This document shows positions 1 to 10,514 of a stretch of DNA of 64,000 nt, in pieces; position 1 is the first letter of the stretch, and each line of letters begins with the position of its first letter. Position numbers and translations under genes: made by a program. The stretch spans positions 248,001 through 312,000 of the forward strand of contig NZ_AXWS01000014.1 in NCBI RefSeq assembly GCF_000482785.1, read 5' to 3'. Source of the DNA: Derxia gummosa DSM 723 (GTDB taxonomy: Bacteria; Pseudomonadota; Gammaproteobacteria; Burkholderiales; Burkholderiaceae_E). The notes beneath the pieces are model-generated. The model was not told the DNA's origin and searched no databases. It saw only the letters and a program-made list of their open reading frames with translations.

Positions 1-74
1 GGATCGTCCGGGTCCTTCGAATAGCCGCCCTCGGCCTTGAGGGTCAGGGCCAATGCCTTGTCGAAATCAGCCAT
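1..74 (-). CDS. Glycoside hydrolase 108 (N-acetylmuramidase-like), N-terminal fragment
   Basis: Only the first 24 codons are inside the window; the gene runs off the left edge. The translation starts MADFDKALALTLKAEGGY and continues SKDPDD. This is the opening of GH108 lysozyme-like muramidases, with the catalytic Glu in the AEGGY motif at residue 15 followed by a D-P-D-D-P turn. The family cleaves peptidoglycan and is found in phage endolysins and in secretion-linked muramidases. Too little is visible to choose between those roles, and no phage genes are seen next to it. Confidence 0.72.
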   Translation of the reverse strand, partial: MADFDKALALTLKAEGGYSKDPDD

Positions 75-255
75 TGCTCGCTCCGCGCCACGAATCGAAC
101 CGCCTGAACCGGCCTTCGCCCGAATCGCGCGGAAATGACCGCGCGCCTCGGCATTGGCCGGACCCGGCCCGTCTATACCGCGCGCGGATGACATTGCGGA
201 ACAGGTAGGCGCGCGCAGTCCGCAGCCGGATCTGTCCGCGCGCGCGGCGGCGCGT

Positions 256-492
256 TCACTCGTCCGGCGTGCCGTCCTCGCCGCGCGAGCGCCGGCCCCG
301 GCGCAACGCCTTGTGGCTCTTGCGATGCGCGCCGGCCTTGCGCAGCAGCGCCGCCGCGACCAGCGGATTGCGCTTCGGCGGCGCGGTGAAGGCGCCGCGC
401 GGCGCGGCGGGGTCGGCATCGCGCGCCGGGGCGTCAGCAGGCGCGGAGCGATCCGCCGCCGGCCTCATGCCCGCGCGTCGCGTCGGCTTCAT
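256..492 (-). CDS. Small Arg/Lys-rich protein coupled to the 2OG-Fe dioxygenase
   Basis: A 78-residue, strongly basic protein. Its ATG overlaps the stop of the dioxygenase gene in an ATGA arrangement (492-489), which suggests translational coupling. The N-terminal half is Ala/Pro/Arg-rich and looks disordered. Residues around 40-66 hold a more structured basic stretch (RNPLVAAALLRKAG, then HRKSHKALRRGRRSR). No family is recognised; nucleic-acid or ribosome binding is only a guess from charge. In such GC-rich DNA a chance reading frame is possible, but the exact start-stop overlap and the ordered basic motif favour a real gene. Confidence 0.5.
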   Translation of the reverse strand: MKPTRRAGMRPAADRSAPADAPARDADPAAPRGAFTAPPKRNPLVAAALLRKAGAHRKSHKALRRGRRSRGEDGTPDE

Positions 493-1358
493 GCGGGCAC
501 CGCGTCCTGGAAGCCGCCGCGCCGGTAGGTCAGCACCAGCGTGTCGCGCAAGCCGAGACCGTCGTCGGATTGCAGCGGCGTGGTCTCGTGGATGACGCGG
601 GCGTCGTCGAGCAGCAGCGCCGACCACGGCTCGGTCATCGTGAAGCGGATGCCGTGCGGGCCGGCGGCGTCAAACACGCGGGTCTCGCCGCCGCGCACGC
701 CGCGCCGTTCCACGAGCACGACGGCCACGTAATCGACGCCGTCGCGGTGGGCGCCCTCGGGCGTCGGGCGGCCGATGCCGCGCGCGGTGTCGATGCGGAA
801 CTGGTGCGCCTCGACGAACCAGCGCTGCACGCCCGACGCGAGCGCGAACAGCCGACCCAGCCCGGCGATCAGCGCCTCCCACGCGGGCAGCGCGGCGGTG
901 GCCGGCTCGACCGGCGCGAACCAGCGCTCGATGCCGCCGTGCAGCGCGTTGTAGGCCGTCGGCTGCCAGTGCGCGCGATGCGGCATGGTGGTCAGCGTGC
1001 CGGCGGCCACGTCCTGCACCAGCGAGGCGTGGCGGCGGAAGCGGTAGGCGCCGCCGTCGCGCAGATAGTCGTCGGGCGGCAGACCGGCCCAGGACGGGCG
1101 CAGCGCGTCGATGGCGGCGGGCGGCTGGTCGGCCACGGCGGCGAGCGCGGCCGGGTCGAGCAGCACGAAACCCTGGGCCGAGAGCAGCGCCGACGGCGCC
1201 GGGCCGGTCAGGTGCCAGGGCGGCGACGGCGCGAGCGCGACGGGCGGCGGCGCACTGCCCGGCAACTCGGGCGCGGAGGCGGCATCGGTGCGCGCGCCGG
1301 CCGCCAGCGTGGCGGCGGGCAGGGGCGCGGCGGCGGGAACTTCGGGCAGGACAGGCAC
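489..1358 (-). CDS. 2OG-Fe dioxygenase family protein (PF10014-like)
   Basis: About 289 residues. The C-terminal two thirds match the 2OG-Fe(II) oxygenase family that includes bacterial L-isoleucine 4-hydroxylases. The iron triad is visible as HRDGVDY (His and Asp) and the distal His in VIHETTPLQ. The Arg expected to bind 2-oxoglutarate lies in LVLTYRRGGF near the end. The family hydroxylates free amino acids or related substrates; the substrate here is unknown. The frame stays open far upstream, so the start is uncertain. The GTG at 1358 is used because it gives a plausible Ala/Pro-rich N-terminus and leaves a short promoter gap to the divergent gene at 1527. It is followed by an overlapping small basic gene. 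Confidence 0.75.
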   Translation of the reverse strand: MPVLPEVPAAAPLPAATLAAGARTDAASAPELPGSAPPPVALAPSPPWHLTGPAPSALLSAQGFVLLDPAALAAVADQPPAAIDALRPSWAGLPPDDYLRDGGAYRFRRHASLVQDVAAGTLTTMPHRAHWQPTAYNALHGGIERWFAPVEPATAALPAWEALIAGLGRLFALASGVQRWFVEAHQFRIDTARGIGRPTPEGAHRDGVDYVAVVLVERRGVRGGETRVFDAAGPHGIRFTMTEPWSALLLDDARVIHETTPLQSDDGLGLRDTLVLTYRRGGFQDAVPA

Positions 1359-1526
1359 GGCAGGCTCGCAACGGCGGAAAGCCCCGAAGCATAGGCCCGG
1401 CCCCGCGCGCCCGCCGAATGGACGCTGCCCGACGGTGGCAACGCAAACTCTGCGTCGATCCGGCGCGGGGCGCGGACCGGCCTGACTTATCGTTCGCGCC
1501 TTTCGCGCCACTTTCTTTTTCCTGTC

Positions 1527-3419
1527 ATGCCAGATGCCGCGCCGCCAGCCCCGCTCGAAACCGATCTCTATCTGAGTGCCAATCTGCATGTGTGCGCGCT
1601 GGTGTTCGACCCGACCGCGCCGCTGCTGATCGCCTTCGCGTCGGGCGGCCAGCCGCGCCATCCGGTCGGGATGTCGATGGCGCGCAAGCACGGCTTCAAC
1701 TGCATCTCGGTGGCGTGCAAGGCCCAGGACTGGTTCCAGTACCCGGATTTCGACCGCGCCATGGACGCGGTGCGCGATGCGGCGCGCGGCTTTCCGCGCG
1801 TCGTGGCCTATGGATTCTCGATGGGGGGATATGGCGCGCTGATCGGCTCGGGCACGATCGAGCCCGACCTCGTTCTGGCCTGCTCGCCGCAGGCGGCCAT
1901 CGGTCCCGCCGTGCCGGCCGGCGAGCATCGCTGGGCCGACGAGCGCATCCGCATCGGCCACGAGCTGGGCTTTCCCATCGACGACCTGGCCGCGCGGCTG
2001 TCGCGTCGCGCCGATCTGGTGCTGGTGTACGACCCGCGTGACTTCGACCGCTTCCATGTGCGCGACATCGAGGCGCTGCGGCCGGCGCGCCATCTCTACT
2101 TCCCGCTCGCCGGCCACAGCACGCTGCCGCTGCTGACGCGCATGGGCTTCGGCTCGAAGCTGGTGCTCGCGGCGCTCGACGGCAGCCTCGACCTGCCCGC
2201 CTTCCAGCGCGAGCTGCTCGCCATCCGCCGCGCCACGCTGCGCGACGAGCTGCTGTACGTGGAATTGCGCCGGCGCGGCCGGCCGGTGCCGGAACGCCTG
2301 CTCGCACGCGTCATCGACGCGCCCTCCACCGGCCTCGAAAAGGGCCGCCTGCGCAACCTCGTCATCGACTGCCTCGACCTCGGCCGCGTCGACCTCGCCT
2401 GGCATGCCTTCGCCCGCCTCGCCGCCGACAACAGCAGCGCCCTGGCTCCGAGCTTCGTCGCCGACGTGCGCCGGCTCGCGGCGGCGCACGTCGAGCCCGA
2501 CGACACCGCCGTCATGCCGGACGCCGTCAGCGGCCCGACGCCGACGGTCGACGCCGGCACTGGTGCCCAGGCGCCCGCAGGCGAGGCGGACGCCGTCACG
2601 GCGTCGGCCGATGCCGAAGCGGACGCCGTCGCCAGCCTCGCGGCCGAGGTCGACCCCGAAGCGCAATTCGCCGGGCTGACGGGCATCGCCCTGCACCGCG
2701 CCAAAGCCTTCGCCGCGCTGCGCGCCCAGTCGGAGCGTGGCGGCGTGGCGGGGCGGCGCGTCCTGCTCGCGCTCGGCTGGTTGCTCGGCGCCGCCGGCCG
2801 ACGCGACGAGGCCCTTGCCGCCGCACTCGCCGCCGCCGCAGACCTCTCGGCCTGGGACGAGGACAACGCCGGCATCGCCGACTGCCTCGCGGCGCTCGGC
2901 GAGACCGAATCGGCGGAGCGCTTCAGGCGCCGCGCCGCCAATGCCGCCGTACGCGACTTCACCTGGTACGAATTGCGCGCCCGCCCGCTCGAACGCGCCA
3001 ACGACTGGCAGGGCGCGCTCGCCATCTGGCGCGAAGCCGCCGATACCCGCGTCGAGCCGCTGCGCGTCGCACCCCGGCTCGCGCGCTGCCATGCGCGCCG
3101 CGACGAGCATGCCGAGGCCATTGCGGCGCTCGCGCCCGTGCTCGCACTGCCCGTCATCTCGACCGCCGTGCGCAAGATCGAAACGACGGCGCTGCTCAAG
3201 CTGGGCCGCCAGGCCGAAGCCATCGCCAGCCTTGCCCAGCTGGTGCTGGCCGAGCCCGATGTCGCCAACCATCACCGCGCGCTGGCCAACTGTCTCGCCG
3301 CCACCGGGGGCGACCTCGAACGCGCCTGCCATCACGCGCAACGCGCCGTCGAGTTGCAGCCCACGCCCGGCCACGCGCGGTTGCTCGCCGGCCTGCAGCA
3401 GCGGCTCGCCGCGCGCTGA
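1527..3419 (+). CDS. Alpha/beta-hydrolase fused to TPR-like repeats
   Basis: A 630-residue cytoplasmic protein with no signal peptide. Residues 1-220 look like a compact alpha/beta hydrolase. The nucleophile elbow is GFSMGGYGAL (about 94-103), and a late His sits in LAGHSTLP (about 199), where the catalytic His is expected. A linker rich in Ala, Asp and Thr (about 330-390) leads to a C-terminal half of helical TPR-like pairs (LGWLLGAAGRRDEALAAAL; LLKLGRQAEAIASLAQL). Similar hydrolase domains occur with bacterial polysaccharide or sulfur-metabolism genes, but no substrate can be named. The fusion suggests the hydrolase is held in a complex through the repeats. It is divergent from the dioxygenase. 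Confidence 0.72.
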   Translation: MPDAAPPAPLETDLYLSANLHVCALVFDPTAPLLIAFASGGQPRHPVGMSMARKHGFNCISVACKAQDWFQYPDFDRAMDAVRDAARGFPRVVAYGFSMGGYGALIGSGTIEPDLVLACSPQAAIGPAVPAGEHRWADERIRIGHELGFPIDDLAARLSRRADLVLVYDPRDFDRFHVRDIEALRPARHLYFPLAGHSTLPLLTRMGFGSKLVLAALDGSLDLPAFQRELLAIRRATLRDELLYVELRRRGRPVPERLLARVIDAPSTGLEKGRLRNLVIDCLDLGRVDLAWHAFARLAADNSSALAPSFVADVRRLAAAHVEPDDTAVMPDAVSGPTPTVDAGTGAQAPAGEADAVTASADAEADAVASLAAEVDPEAQFAGLTGIALHRAKAFAALRAQSERGGVAGRRVLLALGWLLGAAGRRDEALAAALAAAADLSAWDEDNAGIADCLAALGETESAERFRRRAANAAVRDFTWYELRARPLERANDWQGALAIWREAADTRVEPLRVAPRLARCHARRDEHAEAIAALAPVLALPVISTAVRKIETTALLKLGRQAEAIASLAQLVLAEPDVANHHRALANCLAATGGDLERACHHAQRAVELQPTPGHARLLAGLQQRLAAR

Positions 3420-3434
3420 GCGCCGGCCCGGACC

Positions 3435-3977
3435 TCAGAACGCGATCGTGATCGACTGGTTGGTGATCTGCCCCGAGGCCGGCACCGCAAAGGGGTTGAA
3501 GCTGCCCTTGACGACACGGCTGTCGAGTGCCGCCGTACCCACCGTCGACGACACCGTGTAGTCGGAAACGACGTAGTCAGAGCCGGGCGAGCTGAGAGTC
3601 CACTGATAGGGGATCTGGACCTTGCAGGTGGCCGTCGCCGCGCTGTTGCGCGTGGCGAAGGCCGAGGCCGACTCCTCGTAGCTGGTGGGATTGAGGTTGG
3701 CGTCGACTTCGCTCACGGCGGCCTTGACCGTGCAGTAGATCGGCTTGTCGAGCGGCACCGTGCTCTTGAGCGTCACGTGGATCACCACGCTGATGCGCCC
3801 GGCGACCGGCGTCGTGCCCGCGACCACCGCCGGCTGCACCTTGGGCCGCAACGGCACGAACACCCCCGACACCGGGTCGAGCGTGCCGAGCACGCCGGCG
3901 GCCGCCGCGAGCGGCTGGGCCAGGACGGGCAGGCTGAGACAGGCGCCGGCAAGACCGGCGATGAGCATCTTCTTCAT
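3435..3977 (-). CDS. Secreted protein of unknown function
   Basis: 180 residues with a clear Sec signal peptide: MKKMLIAGLAGACLSLPVLAQP, predicted cleavage after LAQ or nearby. A ribosome-binding site (GAGGTT) lies 8 bases before the ATG at 3977. The mature part is mostly beta-rich (VAGRISVVIHVTLKS; ATCKVQIPYQWTLSS) with two Cys (YCTVKA and ATCKVQ) spaced to form one disulfide. This looks like a single periplasmic or extracellular beta-sandwich domain. The function is not recognised. The gene is tail-to-tail with the hydrolase-TPR gene, 15 bases away. Confidence 0.75.
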   Translation of the reverse strand: MKKMLIAGLAGACLSLPVLAQPLAAAAGVLGTLDPVSGVFVPLRPKVQPAVVAGTTPVAGRISVVIHVTLKSTVPLDKPIYCTVKAAVSEVDANLNPTSYEESASAFATRNSAATATCKVQIPYQWTLSSPGSDYVVSDYTVSSTVGTAALDSRVVKGSFNPFAVPASGQITNQSITIAF

Positions 3978-4190
3978 TGGGCAACCTCGCGGCGGAATGG
4001 GCTCCGGCCCGACCTGCGGACGCGGGAGCGAAAGGCTGCGTTGTGCCATCGCGCCGGGACGTCGCCAAGGCCGGACGGGCCCGCCCGGCGCACGTCTGGC
4101 CGGACGGGCGCGTAGCCGGATGAACGGTGCCCCGGACGGCTGCGCGCGATGCCGTCCGCGTCGGCTCAATCGACGCGGACGCACCGCGCG

Positions 4191-4250
4191 CCGGCTCGAT
4201 ACACGCCGGCTCGATACACGCCGGTTCGATGCCCGTCGGCTCAATCCCCG
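4191..4250. repeat. 15-bp tandem repeat, four copies
   Basis: Units at 4191-4205, 4206-4220, 4221-4235 and 4236-4250. The first two are identical (CCGGCTCGATACACG); the last two differ at 3-4 positions. The array crosses the stop codon of the glycine-rich protein gene at 4241. In another leftward frame it would encode IEPAC pentapeptides, so a small frameshift would replace the glycine-rich end with pentapeptide repeats. Confidence 0.8.
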
Positions 4251-4945
4251 CCGCCACAGCCTCCGCCGCAACCGCCATCGCCGCCGCTGCCGCCATCGCC
4301 GTCGCCGCAATCCCCGCCGGCATCGCCGCCGTCGCCGCAAGCGCCACCGTCGCTGCCGCCGTCACCGCCGCCGCCCAGATCGGCGCCGCAATGCACGCCG
4401 TCGCCACGCGCCTCCAGGCCACGGCAATCGGCCACATAGACGAAGCCGCCCGCGATGCCGAGCGCCGCGTCCAGCCCGAACAGCAGCGGCAGCCGCCTCG
4501 GCCGGCGCGGATCGAGATGCTCCAGCGCGCAGGCCTGCCGCCAGCAATGGCGCAGCCCGGCATCGCTGCGCTTCGGGCCGCCGCCGAGCACGGCCGCCGG
4601 CGTGTGATGCAGGAAGCGCCCGAAGGCGCGCCGGCAGAAGGCGTCGTAGTTGCGCGTGTAGAGGATGAATTCGTGCCAGAGATCGTCCGCCGCCTGCGAG
4701 GGCATGGCGACGAAGCGCCGCCCGCCGCGCAGATAGGCGAGGAAGAACTGCCGCAGCGCCCGCTCCACCTGGAGCCGTTGCTGCGCGTCGAGCTGGGGAT
4801 GGCGCCGCGCCAGCCGGTCCATGAGGCCGGCCGGCCATTCGTAGCGCTCGATGAAGCGCGCGCGCCGGCGCTCGGTGTGCGCGAGATGCACGCCGGCCAG
4901 CGCGGCCAGGCCGGCGCCGCCGGCGATGAGGTATCCGAGGTCCAT
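4241..4945 (-). CDS. Glycine-rich domain-containing (GRDP-like) protein
   Basis: 234 residues. An N-terminal hydrophobic segment (LIAGGAGLAALAGVHL, about 5-20) may anchor the protein. The middle (about 30-130) carries the conserved block DDLWHEFILYTRNYDAF with a following CRRAFGRFLHHTP, typical of glycine-rich-domain-containing proteins of unknown role. A second hydrophobic patch (LPLLFGLDAALGIAGGFVYV) is at about 155-174. The last 40 residues are almost only Gly, Asp, Ala and Cys, ending in CGGGCGGGD. Cys/Gly tails like this occur on some bacterial membrane proteins. The start at 4945 gives the anchor. Confidence 0.68.
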   Translation of the reverse strand: MDLGYLIAGGAGLAALAGVHLAHTERRRARFIERYEWPAGLMDRLARRHPQLDAQQRLQVERALRQFFLAYLRGGRRFVAMPSQAADDLWHEFILYTRNYDAFCRRAFGRFLHHTPAAVLGGGPKRSDAGLRHCWRQACALEHLDPRRPRRLPLLFGLDAALGIAGGFVYVADCRGLEARGDGVHCGADLGGGGDGGSDGGACGDGGDAGGDCGDGDGGSGGDGGCGGGCGGGD

Positions 4946-5021
4946 CGGCAGGGCTCCCTTTGGCGCGGGAGAGTCGCATGCGGGCGGTGACGGCGTCAGC
5001 CGCCCCGCCCGCGTCCGTCGC

Positions 5022-5813
5022 TCAAGCGGGGCGTCGCCGCCTCAGCACCAGCCAGCCCACGAGGATGGACAGCGACAGCAAGAAGGCACCGACCTTTTCC
5101 TTGGGCACGCCCATGGTCACGCCGGCCGCCTTCATCTCGGGCGGCAGCTCGCCCTGACCGAGCGTCAGCTCGACATAGGCCGGCTGGATGCCGCTGGCGC
5201 TGACGAGGCTGACGAGCATCTGGGTGTCGTCGCGGCCGGTGGGCGGACGCTCGCGCACCACGGTCGTGTCGAACACGCTGCCCTTGCCCTCCATGAGTGC
5301 GAGATAGGCGTCGGTCAGTTCGGGGCCGAAGTCCTCGCGCACATCGTTGAGGTCGCGGTCGCCGGCCTGGGCGCGCAGGCGCTCGGCCAGACCGGCCGAG
5401 CCGGGCTTGCGCACCATGTCGCGCGTCGACAGGGTGATGCGCATGTCGGACGGCGCGGTCGGCACCAGCTCGAAGGCGGTTTCCAGCACCACCTGCCCTT
5501 TCGGATCGGGCTCGGCCGACACGCCCAGCAGGCGCACCGCGATCCAGCTCGGCTTGGCCGGATCGAAGCCCTCGGGCAGCGCGAGCTTGACGTCACGCTG
5601 GTTGACGACGGGCGCCAGCGGCAGCATGAGCTGGGCGTGCGTCATGACGGTGGCCGCCGCCGGCAGCACGGCACCGGCGGCAAGCGCCAGCGCGACCGCG
5701 CAGCGCGCGGCACCGCGCCGGGCAACGGCGCGGACCGCGCCCGCCGCGGCCCGCACGCCGGCGTGCCCGCCGGCTCCGGTGCCGAAGCCGGCATCCACAA
5801 GCAAGCCGGTCAT
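5022..5813 (-). CDS. Membrane-anchored protein of unknown function
   Basis: 263 residues. The ATG at 5813 is two bases after the maeB stop, so the two genes are likely co-transcribed. A hydrophobic segment (CAVALALAAGAVLPAAATV, about 38-56) could be a signal peptide. A C-terminal membrane helix (VGAFLLSLSILVGWLVL) is followed by RRRRPA, a sort/stop-transfer pattern. The region between is soluble and acidic, with no motif I recognise. A start further in, near MTHAQL, would remove the first hydrophobic segment and is less likely. Confidence 0.65.
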   Translation of the reverse strand: MTGLLVDAGFGTGAGGHAGVRAAAGAVRAVARRGAARCAVALALAAGAVLPAAATVMTHAQLMLPLAPVVNQRDVKLALPEGFDPAKPSWIAVRLLGVSAEPDPKGQVVLETAFELVPTAPSDMRITLSTRDMVRKPGSAGLAERLRAQAGDRDLNDVREDFGPELTDAYLALMEGKGSVFDTTVVRERPPTGRDDTQMLVSLVSASGIQPAYVELTLGQGELPPEMKAAGVTMGVPKEKVGAFLLSLSILVGWLVLRRRRPA

Positions 5814-5815
5814 GC

Positions 5816-8140
5816 TCAGCGCCCCTTTGCCGCCGCCACGTCGGCCGACGCGAGCGCGGTCATGTTGACCACGCGGCGCATCGTCGCCGACGGCGTGAGG
5901 ATGTGCGCCGGCTTGGCGGTGCCGAGCAGGATCGGGCCGACCGTCACGCCATGGCCGCCGGTGATCTTGAGCACGTTGAACAGGATGTTCGCGGCGTCGA
6001 TGTTGGGCAGCACCAGCACGTTGGCCGAGCCGGCCAGCGTGGTGTCGGGCAGCACCGCGCGGCGGATGTCCTCGTTGAGGGCGGCGTCGCCGTGCATCTC
6101 GCCGTCGCACTCGATGTGCGGCGCGATCTGCTTGAACACGTCGGCCGCGCGGCGCACGCGCAGCGCCGACGGCCGCTTGCTGCTGCCGAACTGGCTGTGC
6201 GACAGGAAGGCGACCTTGGGCGGCAGGCCGAAGCGCGCCACCTCGTCGGCGGCCATGCGCGCGATCTCGGCCAGCTCCTCGGCGCTCGGCTCCTCGTTGA
6301 TGAAGGTGTCGGTCACGAACAGCGTGTGCTCTTCGAGCATGAGCGCGTTCATCGTCGCCATCACCTTGGCGGCGGCGCTCTTGCCGATGACGGTCTCGAC
6401 ATGCGCGAAGTGGGCGTCGAAGCGGCCGACCAGCCCGCAGAGCATCGCGTCGGCATCGCCCCGGCGCACGAGCATCGCGGCGATGAGCGTGTTGGAGCGG
6501 CGCAGCGCGACCTTGGCGGCGTCGGGCGACACGCCTTCGCGGCCCATGAGGCGGGCGTAGTCGTCGCAGTAGTCGCGGTAGCGCGGGTCGTTGTCCACGT
6601 CCACCACTTCCACGTCCGTGCCGAGCCTGAAGCGCAGGCCGGCACGCTCGATGCGCTGGGCCATGACGGCCGGGCGGCCGACGAGGATCGGCTTGGCGAG
6701 GCCGTCGTCGAGCACCACCTGCACCGCGCGCAGCACGCGCTCGTCCTCGCCTTCGGCGTACACCACGCGCGCCGGCGCGGCCTTGGCCTGGCCGAACACC
6801 GGGCGCATGAACATGCCGGTCTGGTACACGAAACGGCCGAGCTGTTCGCGGTAGGCGTCGTAGTCGGCGATCGGGCGCTCGGCCACGCCGCTTTCCTCGG
6901 CGGCCTTGGCCACCGCGGGCGCGATGCGCAGGATCAGGCGCGAGTCGAAGGGCTTGGGGATGAGGTAGTCGGGGCCGAAGCGCAGATCCTGGCCGGCGTA
7001 GGCGGCGGCGACTTCATCGCTGATGTCGGCCTTGGCCAGCGCGGCGATCTCGCGCACGCAGGCGAGCTTCATCGCCTCGGTGATGCGGCGCGCGCCGCTG
7101 TCGAGCGCGCCCCGGAAGATGTACGGGAAGCACAGCACGTTGTTCACTTGGTTCGGATAGTCCGAACGGCCGGTGGCGATGATGCAGTCGGGGCGCACGG
7201 CCTTGGCGAGTTCCGGGCGGATCTCGGGCTCGGGGTTGGCGAGCGCGAGGATGACCGGCTTGTCGGCCATGGTGCGGACCATGTCGGCGGTGAGCGTGCC
7301 GGCAGCCGAACAGCCGAGGAACACGTCGGCGCCGTTGACCACGTCGGCCAGGGTGCGCGCGCTGGTGGTCTGCATGTAGCGGCGCTTCGATTCATCGACG
7401 CGGCCGGCGTCGGCGCGCTCGGACTGGATCACGCCCTTGCTGTCGCAGACGAAGATGTTCTCGCGCTTCACGCCGAGGCCGACCATCACGTCGAGGCAGG
7501 CGATGGCGGCGGCGCCCGCGCCCGACACGGCCATCTTCACGCTGCCGATGTCCTTGCCGACGAGTTCGAGCGCATTGAGCAGCGCAGCGCTGGAGATGAT
7601 CGCGGTGCCGTGCTGGTCATCGTGGAACACCGGAATGTTCATGCGCTCGCTGAGCGCGCGCTCGATGTAGAAGCACTCGGGCGCCTTGATGTCTTCGAGG
7701 TTGATGCCGCCGAGCGTGGGCTCCAGCGAGGCGATGATCTCGATGAGCTTGTCGGGGTCGCGCTCGGCCAGCTCGATGTCGAACACGTCGATGCCGGCGA
7801 ACTTCTTGAACAGGCAGCCCTTGCCTTCCATCACCGGCTTGCCCGCGAGCGGGCCGATGTCGCCGAGGCCGAGCACGGCGGTGCCGTTGGTGATGACGCC
7901 GACGAGGTTGCCGCGCGAGGTGTAGTCGGCGGCCTTGGACGGGTCGGCCTGGATGTCGAGGCAGGGATAGGCGACGCCCGGCGAATAGGCCAGCGACAGG
8001 TCGCGCTGGTTGGCGAGCGGCTTGGTGGCGTTGACGGAGATCTTTCCGCGCGTGGGAAAGCGGTGGTAGTCGCGGGCGGCGTCGCGCAGGGCGATTTCGG
8101 CGTCGGTGGTTGGCGTGGCGCCGGACTCGATGTCTGACAT
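5816..8140 (-). CDS. maeB: NADP-dependent malic enzyme with phosphotransacetylase-like domain
   Basis: 774 residues, the usual length for MaeB. It oxidatively decarboxylates malate to pyruvate with NADP, linking the TCA cycle to pyruvate and NADPH supply. The N-terminal malic domain shows YSPGVAYPC, the metal-site block FHDDQHGTA and the nucleotide-binding [12 protein letters not shown] (about 1-430). A C-terminal phosphate acetyltransferase-like domain (about 435-770) includes LVGRPAVM and SANVLVLPN; in MaeB enzymes this domain is regulatory (acetyl-CoA sensing) rather than catalytic. The ATG at 8140 was chosen because it starts the conserved N-terminus and follows a purine-rich GAGAGG. Confidence 0.95.
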   Translation of the reverse strand: MSDIESGATPTTDAEIALRDAARDYHRFPTRGKISVNATKPLANQRDLSLAYSPGVAYPCLDIQADPSKAADYTSRGNLVGVITNGTAVLGLGDIGPLAGKPVMEGKGCLFKKFAGIDVFDIELAERDPDKLIEIIASLEPTLGGINLEDIKAPECFYIERALSERMNIPVFHDDQHGTAIISSAALLNALELVGKDIGSVKMAVSGAGAAAIACLDVMVGLGVKRENIFVCDSKGVIQSERADAGRVDESKRRYMQTTSARTLADVVNGADVFLGCSAAGTLTADMVRTMADKPVILALANPEPEIRPELAKAVRPDCIIATGRSDYPNQVNNVLCFPYIFRGALDSGARRITEAMKLACVREIAALAKADISDEVAAAYAGQDLRFGPDYLIPKPFDSRLILRIAPAVAKAAEESGVAERPIADYDAYREQLGRFVYQTGMFMRPVFGQAKAAPARVVYAEGEDERVLRAVQVVLDDGLAKPILVGRPAVMAQRIERAGLRFRLGTDVEVVDVDNDPRYRDYCDDYARLMGREGVSPDAAKVALRRSNTLIAAMLVRRGDADAMLCGLVGRFDAHFAHVETVIGKSAAAKVMATMNALMLEEHTLFVTDTFINEEPSAEELAEIARMAADEVARFGLPPKVAFLSHSQFGSSKRPSALRVRRAADVFKQIAPHIECDGEMHGDAALNEDIRRAVLPDTTLAGSANVLVLPNIDAANILFNVLKITGGHGVTVGPILLGTAKPAHILTPSATMRRVVNMTALASADVAAAKGR

Positions 8141-8541
8141 GGAAGGGCCTCTCTGACAGCGGTTTTGGATTTTTCGTGTTCTTGCGCGCAGCAAGCGTTG
8201 CGTGAGCGAGGCGCGGGGGCGCGCACCTTAGCGCGGGCGCCCGGGCAAGCCAATGACGGCTAGCCGCAACCGCCAGGCATTACAGGATTGGTGCCAGGGG
8301 CCGGCGTCGTGCCCATGCCGGCGCGCCGGGCGCGGCTGACGCGGGATGGCGCAACCACGCCGGCGCGCGGCGCCGCAGCGGGGCAGATGCCGGGCCGGCG
8401 GGCGCCGACGGTTGCGCCATTCCGGGGCAGGCGTGGCGCGACGGCCGCGTATGGCGACGCGCGATCGACACGGCGGCGCCGGCCGCAAGCGCATGCAGGC
8501 AATGCCGCCGAGCCGCGGCGGTCGCGGGCGTCGGTCGTGCC
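8141..8541. other. 401-bp gap between norR and maeB
   Basis: It should hold the maeB promoter and the end of the norR transcript. I see no supported gene and no U-tract terminator. One copy of the recurrent near-palindrome (CGCAAGCGCATGCA, 8484-8497) lies here. Confidence 0.6.
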
Positions 8542-10350
<1,809 letters not shown>

Positions 10351-10359
10351 GAGGGCGTT

Positions 10360-10416
10360 GTCATTTGCACATCGGCGTTGTTATTCACACATCCATCCAC
10401 ATGATGTCAGATCAAC
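10360..10416 (+). promoter_or_regulatory. Three NorR boxes (GT-N7-AC)
   Basis: GTCATTTGCAC at 10360-10370, GTTATTCACAC at 10380-10390 and GTCAGATCAAC at 10406-10416. All fit the GT-N7-AC core of NorR enhancer sites, and three sites upstream of the target is the arrangement known for NorR. They lie about 50-100 bases before the candidate sigma-54 promoter of hmp. Confidence 0.7.
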
Positions 10417-10458
10417 AACGCCAGGCATATTTTGCAATGCAATCAGTGGCTTGCATTC

Positions 10459-10474
10459 TGGCATGCGACTTGAC
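10459..10474 (+). promoter_or_regulatory. Candidate sigma-54 promoter of hmp
   Basis: TGGCATGCGACTTGAC has the -24 GG block and the right spacing to a -12 TTG. The second base of the conserved -12 GC is A, so this is an imperfect match. It is placed between the NorR boxes and the hmp start (10515), as expected for a NorR-driven promoter. Confidence 0.4.
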
Positions 10475-10514
10475 TCGAAGCCGGCTTCCGCAATCGATCC
10501 ACAGGAAGCCCTCC

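Noticed and set aside
1-74. Edge of a prophage (endolysin)
   Set aside because: The GH108 start alone is not enough. No other phage gene, attachment site or integrase is visible beside it.
489-3374. Very long leftward open frame (961 codons) antisense to the hydrolase-TPR gene
   Set aside because: Only its C-terminal part (489-1358) has dioxygenase motifs. The rest is a GC-driven shadow of the plus-strand gene.
10421-10457. Alternative sigma-54 elements (AGGCAT...TTGCA and TGGCTT...TGGCA)
   Set aside because: The GG-to-GC spacing is two bases short in the first and one base long in the second.
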